Part shown: positions 63,531-64,000 of the stretch, one piece after another
How positions within the stretch are numbered: the stretch's first letter is position 1
How the letters are laid out: the number at the start of each line of letters is the position of its first letter
From: Impatiens glandulifera
Taxonomy: Eukaryota > Streptophyta > Magnoliopsida > Ericales > Balsaminaceae
Direction of reading: 5' to 3'
NCBI RefSeq assembly: GCF_907164915.1
Contig: NC_061864.1
Location: forward strand, 18,636,484 to 18,700,483
Length of the DNA: 64,000 nt
The notes under the pieces: generated by a model
What the model was told of the DNA's origin: nothing
Seen by the model: only the letters and a program-made list of their open reading frames with translations
Database searches by the model: none
Made by a program: the position numbers and the translations under genes

Positions 63531-64000
63531 GGTTGTTGTATTGAGTTAATGCCCTTCTCTCTCTTTATATATATTGTGGACACTAAGTGTTTGTTGAAAT
63601 GTCAAGCTGGTTTATTCATTAAGTATAATTCTGAAAGACACAACTACCAAACAGAACTTTCATAGAACAAGAAATTTTGGCTTTTCCAAAGTAATTATTT
63701 TTTTTCTTTTTTGAGAAAAATTAAGAAAAATCTTTTAGCTCATAAAGTATTTATTTTAATTTTATATATAAGATAAAGTAAATAAAATTATTACAAAATT
63801 TAATTTTTTGATAACTTTGAAAACTAATTAAAAATAAATGTTAATTGATCATGCTCATGATTTATAAGAAAAATACAATGGATTAACAAATATTTTTTTT
63901 AAGTTATCTTCCTTAACTTTAATCAAATTACATTATACAAATATATATATATATATATTATTAGACTAAAGATATGATTTAATTAATATTATAATAAAAA
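63531..64000. other. DUF538 promoter and AT-rich flank
   Basis: CT/TATA-containing promoter, then AT-rich sequence to the window end. No further gene seen. Confidence 0.5.

Overview
The window looks like nuclear DNA of a flowering plant, most likely a eudicot. It is very AT-rich, with long (TA)n tracts. Its genes have plant-type GT..AG introns and belong to plant families: a non-RD LRR-XII receptor kinase, DUF538, Lea5/SAG21-type LEA, nepenthesin-like proteins and a MIR167-like hairpin. Much of the space between genes is transposon debris. I cannot name the species.

Layout. 0-12 kb: an LRR receptor kinase (24-3123, two exons), a MIR167-like hairpin on the minus strand (5340-5436), and a nine-exon gamma-SNAP gene (7768-11311) followed by a broken tandem copy of its exon 5. 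12-24 kb: two intronless aspartic-protease-like genes in inverted orientation (13664-14950 minus, 22470-23735 plus). Both have lost the catalytic DSG of the second half. They sit in arms of about 2.4-2.6 kb, and the space between holds a Helitron-like element with reiterated 5' ends, a long (TA)n tract and a degenerate GT-rich satellite. 24-32 kb: no intact gene; hAT-like, LINE, Ty1/copia, Tourist-like and fold-back elements.

32-42 kb is a gene-dense housekeeping block, all on the minus strand: a five-finger CCCH zinc-finger protein (31997-34971), a p23 co-chaperone (36960-38586) with a perfect heat-shock element beside its TATA box, and the ribosome-biogenesis Brix protein PPAN (39356-41967). 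All exons were joined by reading frame and GT/AG borders, and each gives an uninterrupted product.

43-60 kb is repeat territory: four copies of one long repeat, two of them forming a near-perfect 3.3-kb palindrome (44755-48036); an exact 81-bp tandem array; a probable Ty3/gypsy LTR with its primer-binding site; a dead Mutator-like transposase; and a nearly complete but coding-defective Ty1/copia element (52687-57852) with GATAC target duplications. The copia element and a 1-kb fold-back element each sit in one of two tandem copies of the region upstream of a LEA5/SAG21-like gene (60237-60512). A DUF538 gene (63009-63530, minus) closes the window.

The genes do not form one pathway. Two local themes stand out: stress or immunity functions (receptor kinase, p23, LEA5) and repeated local duplication (gamma-SNAP exon, protease-like pair, LEA5 upstream region).
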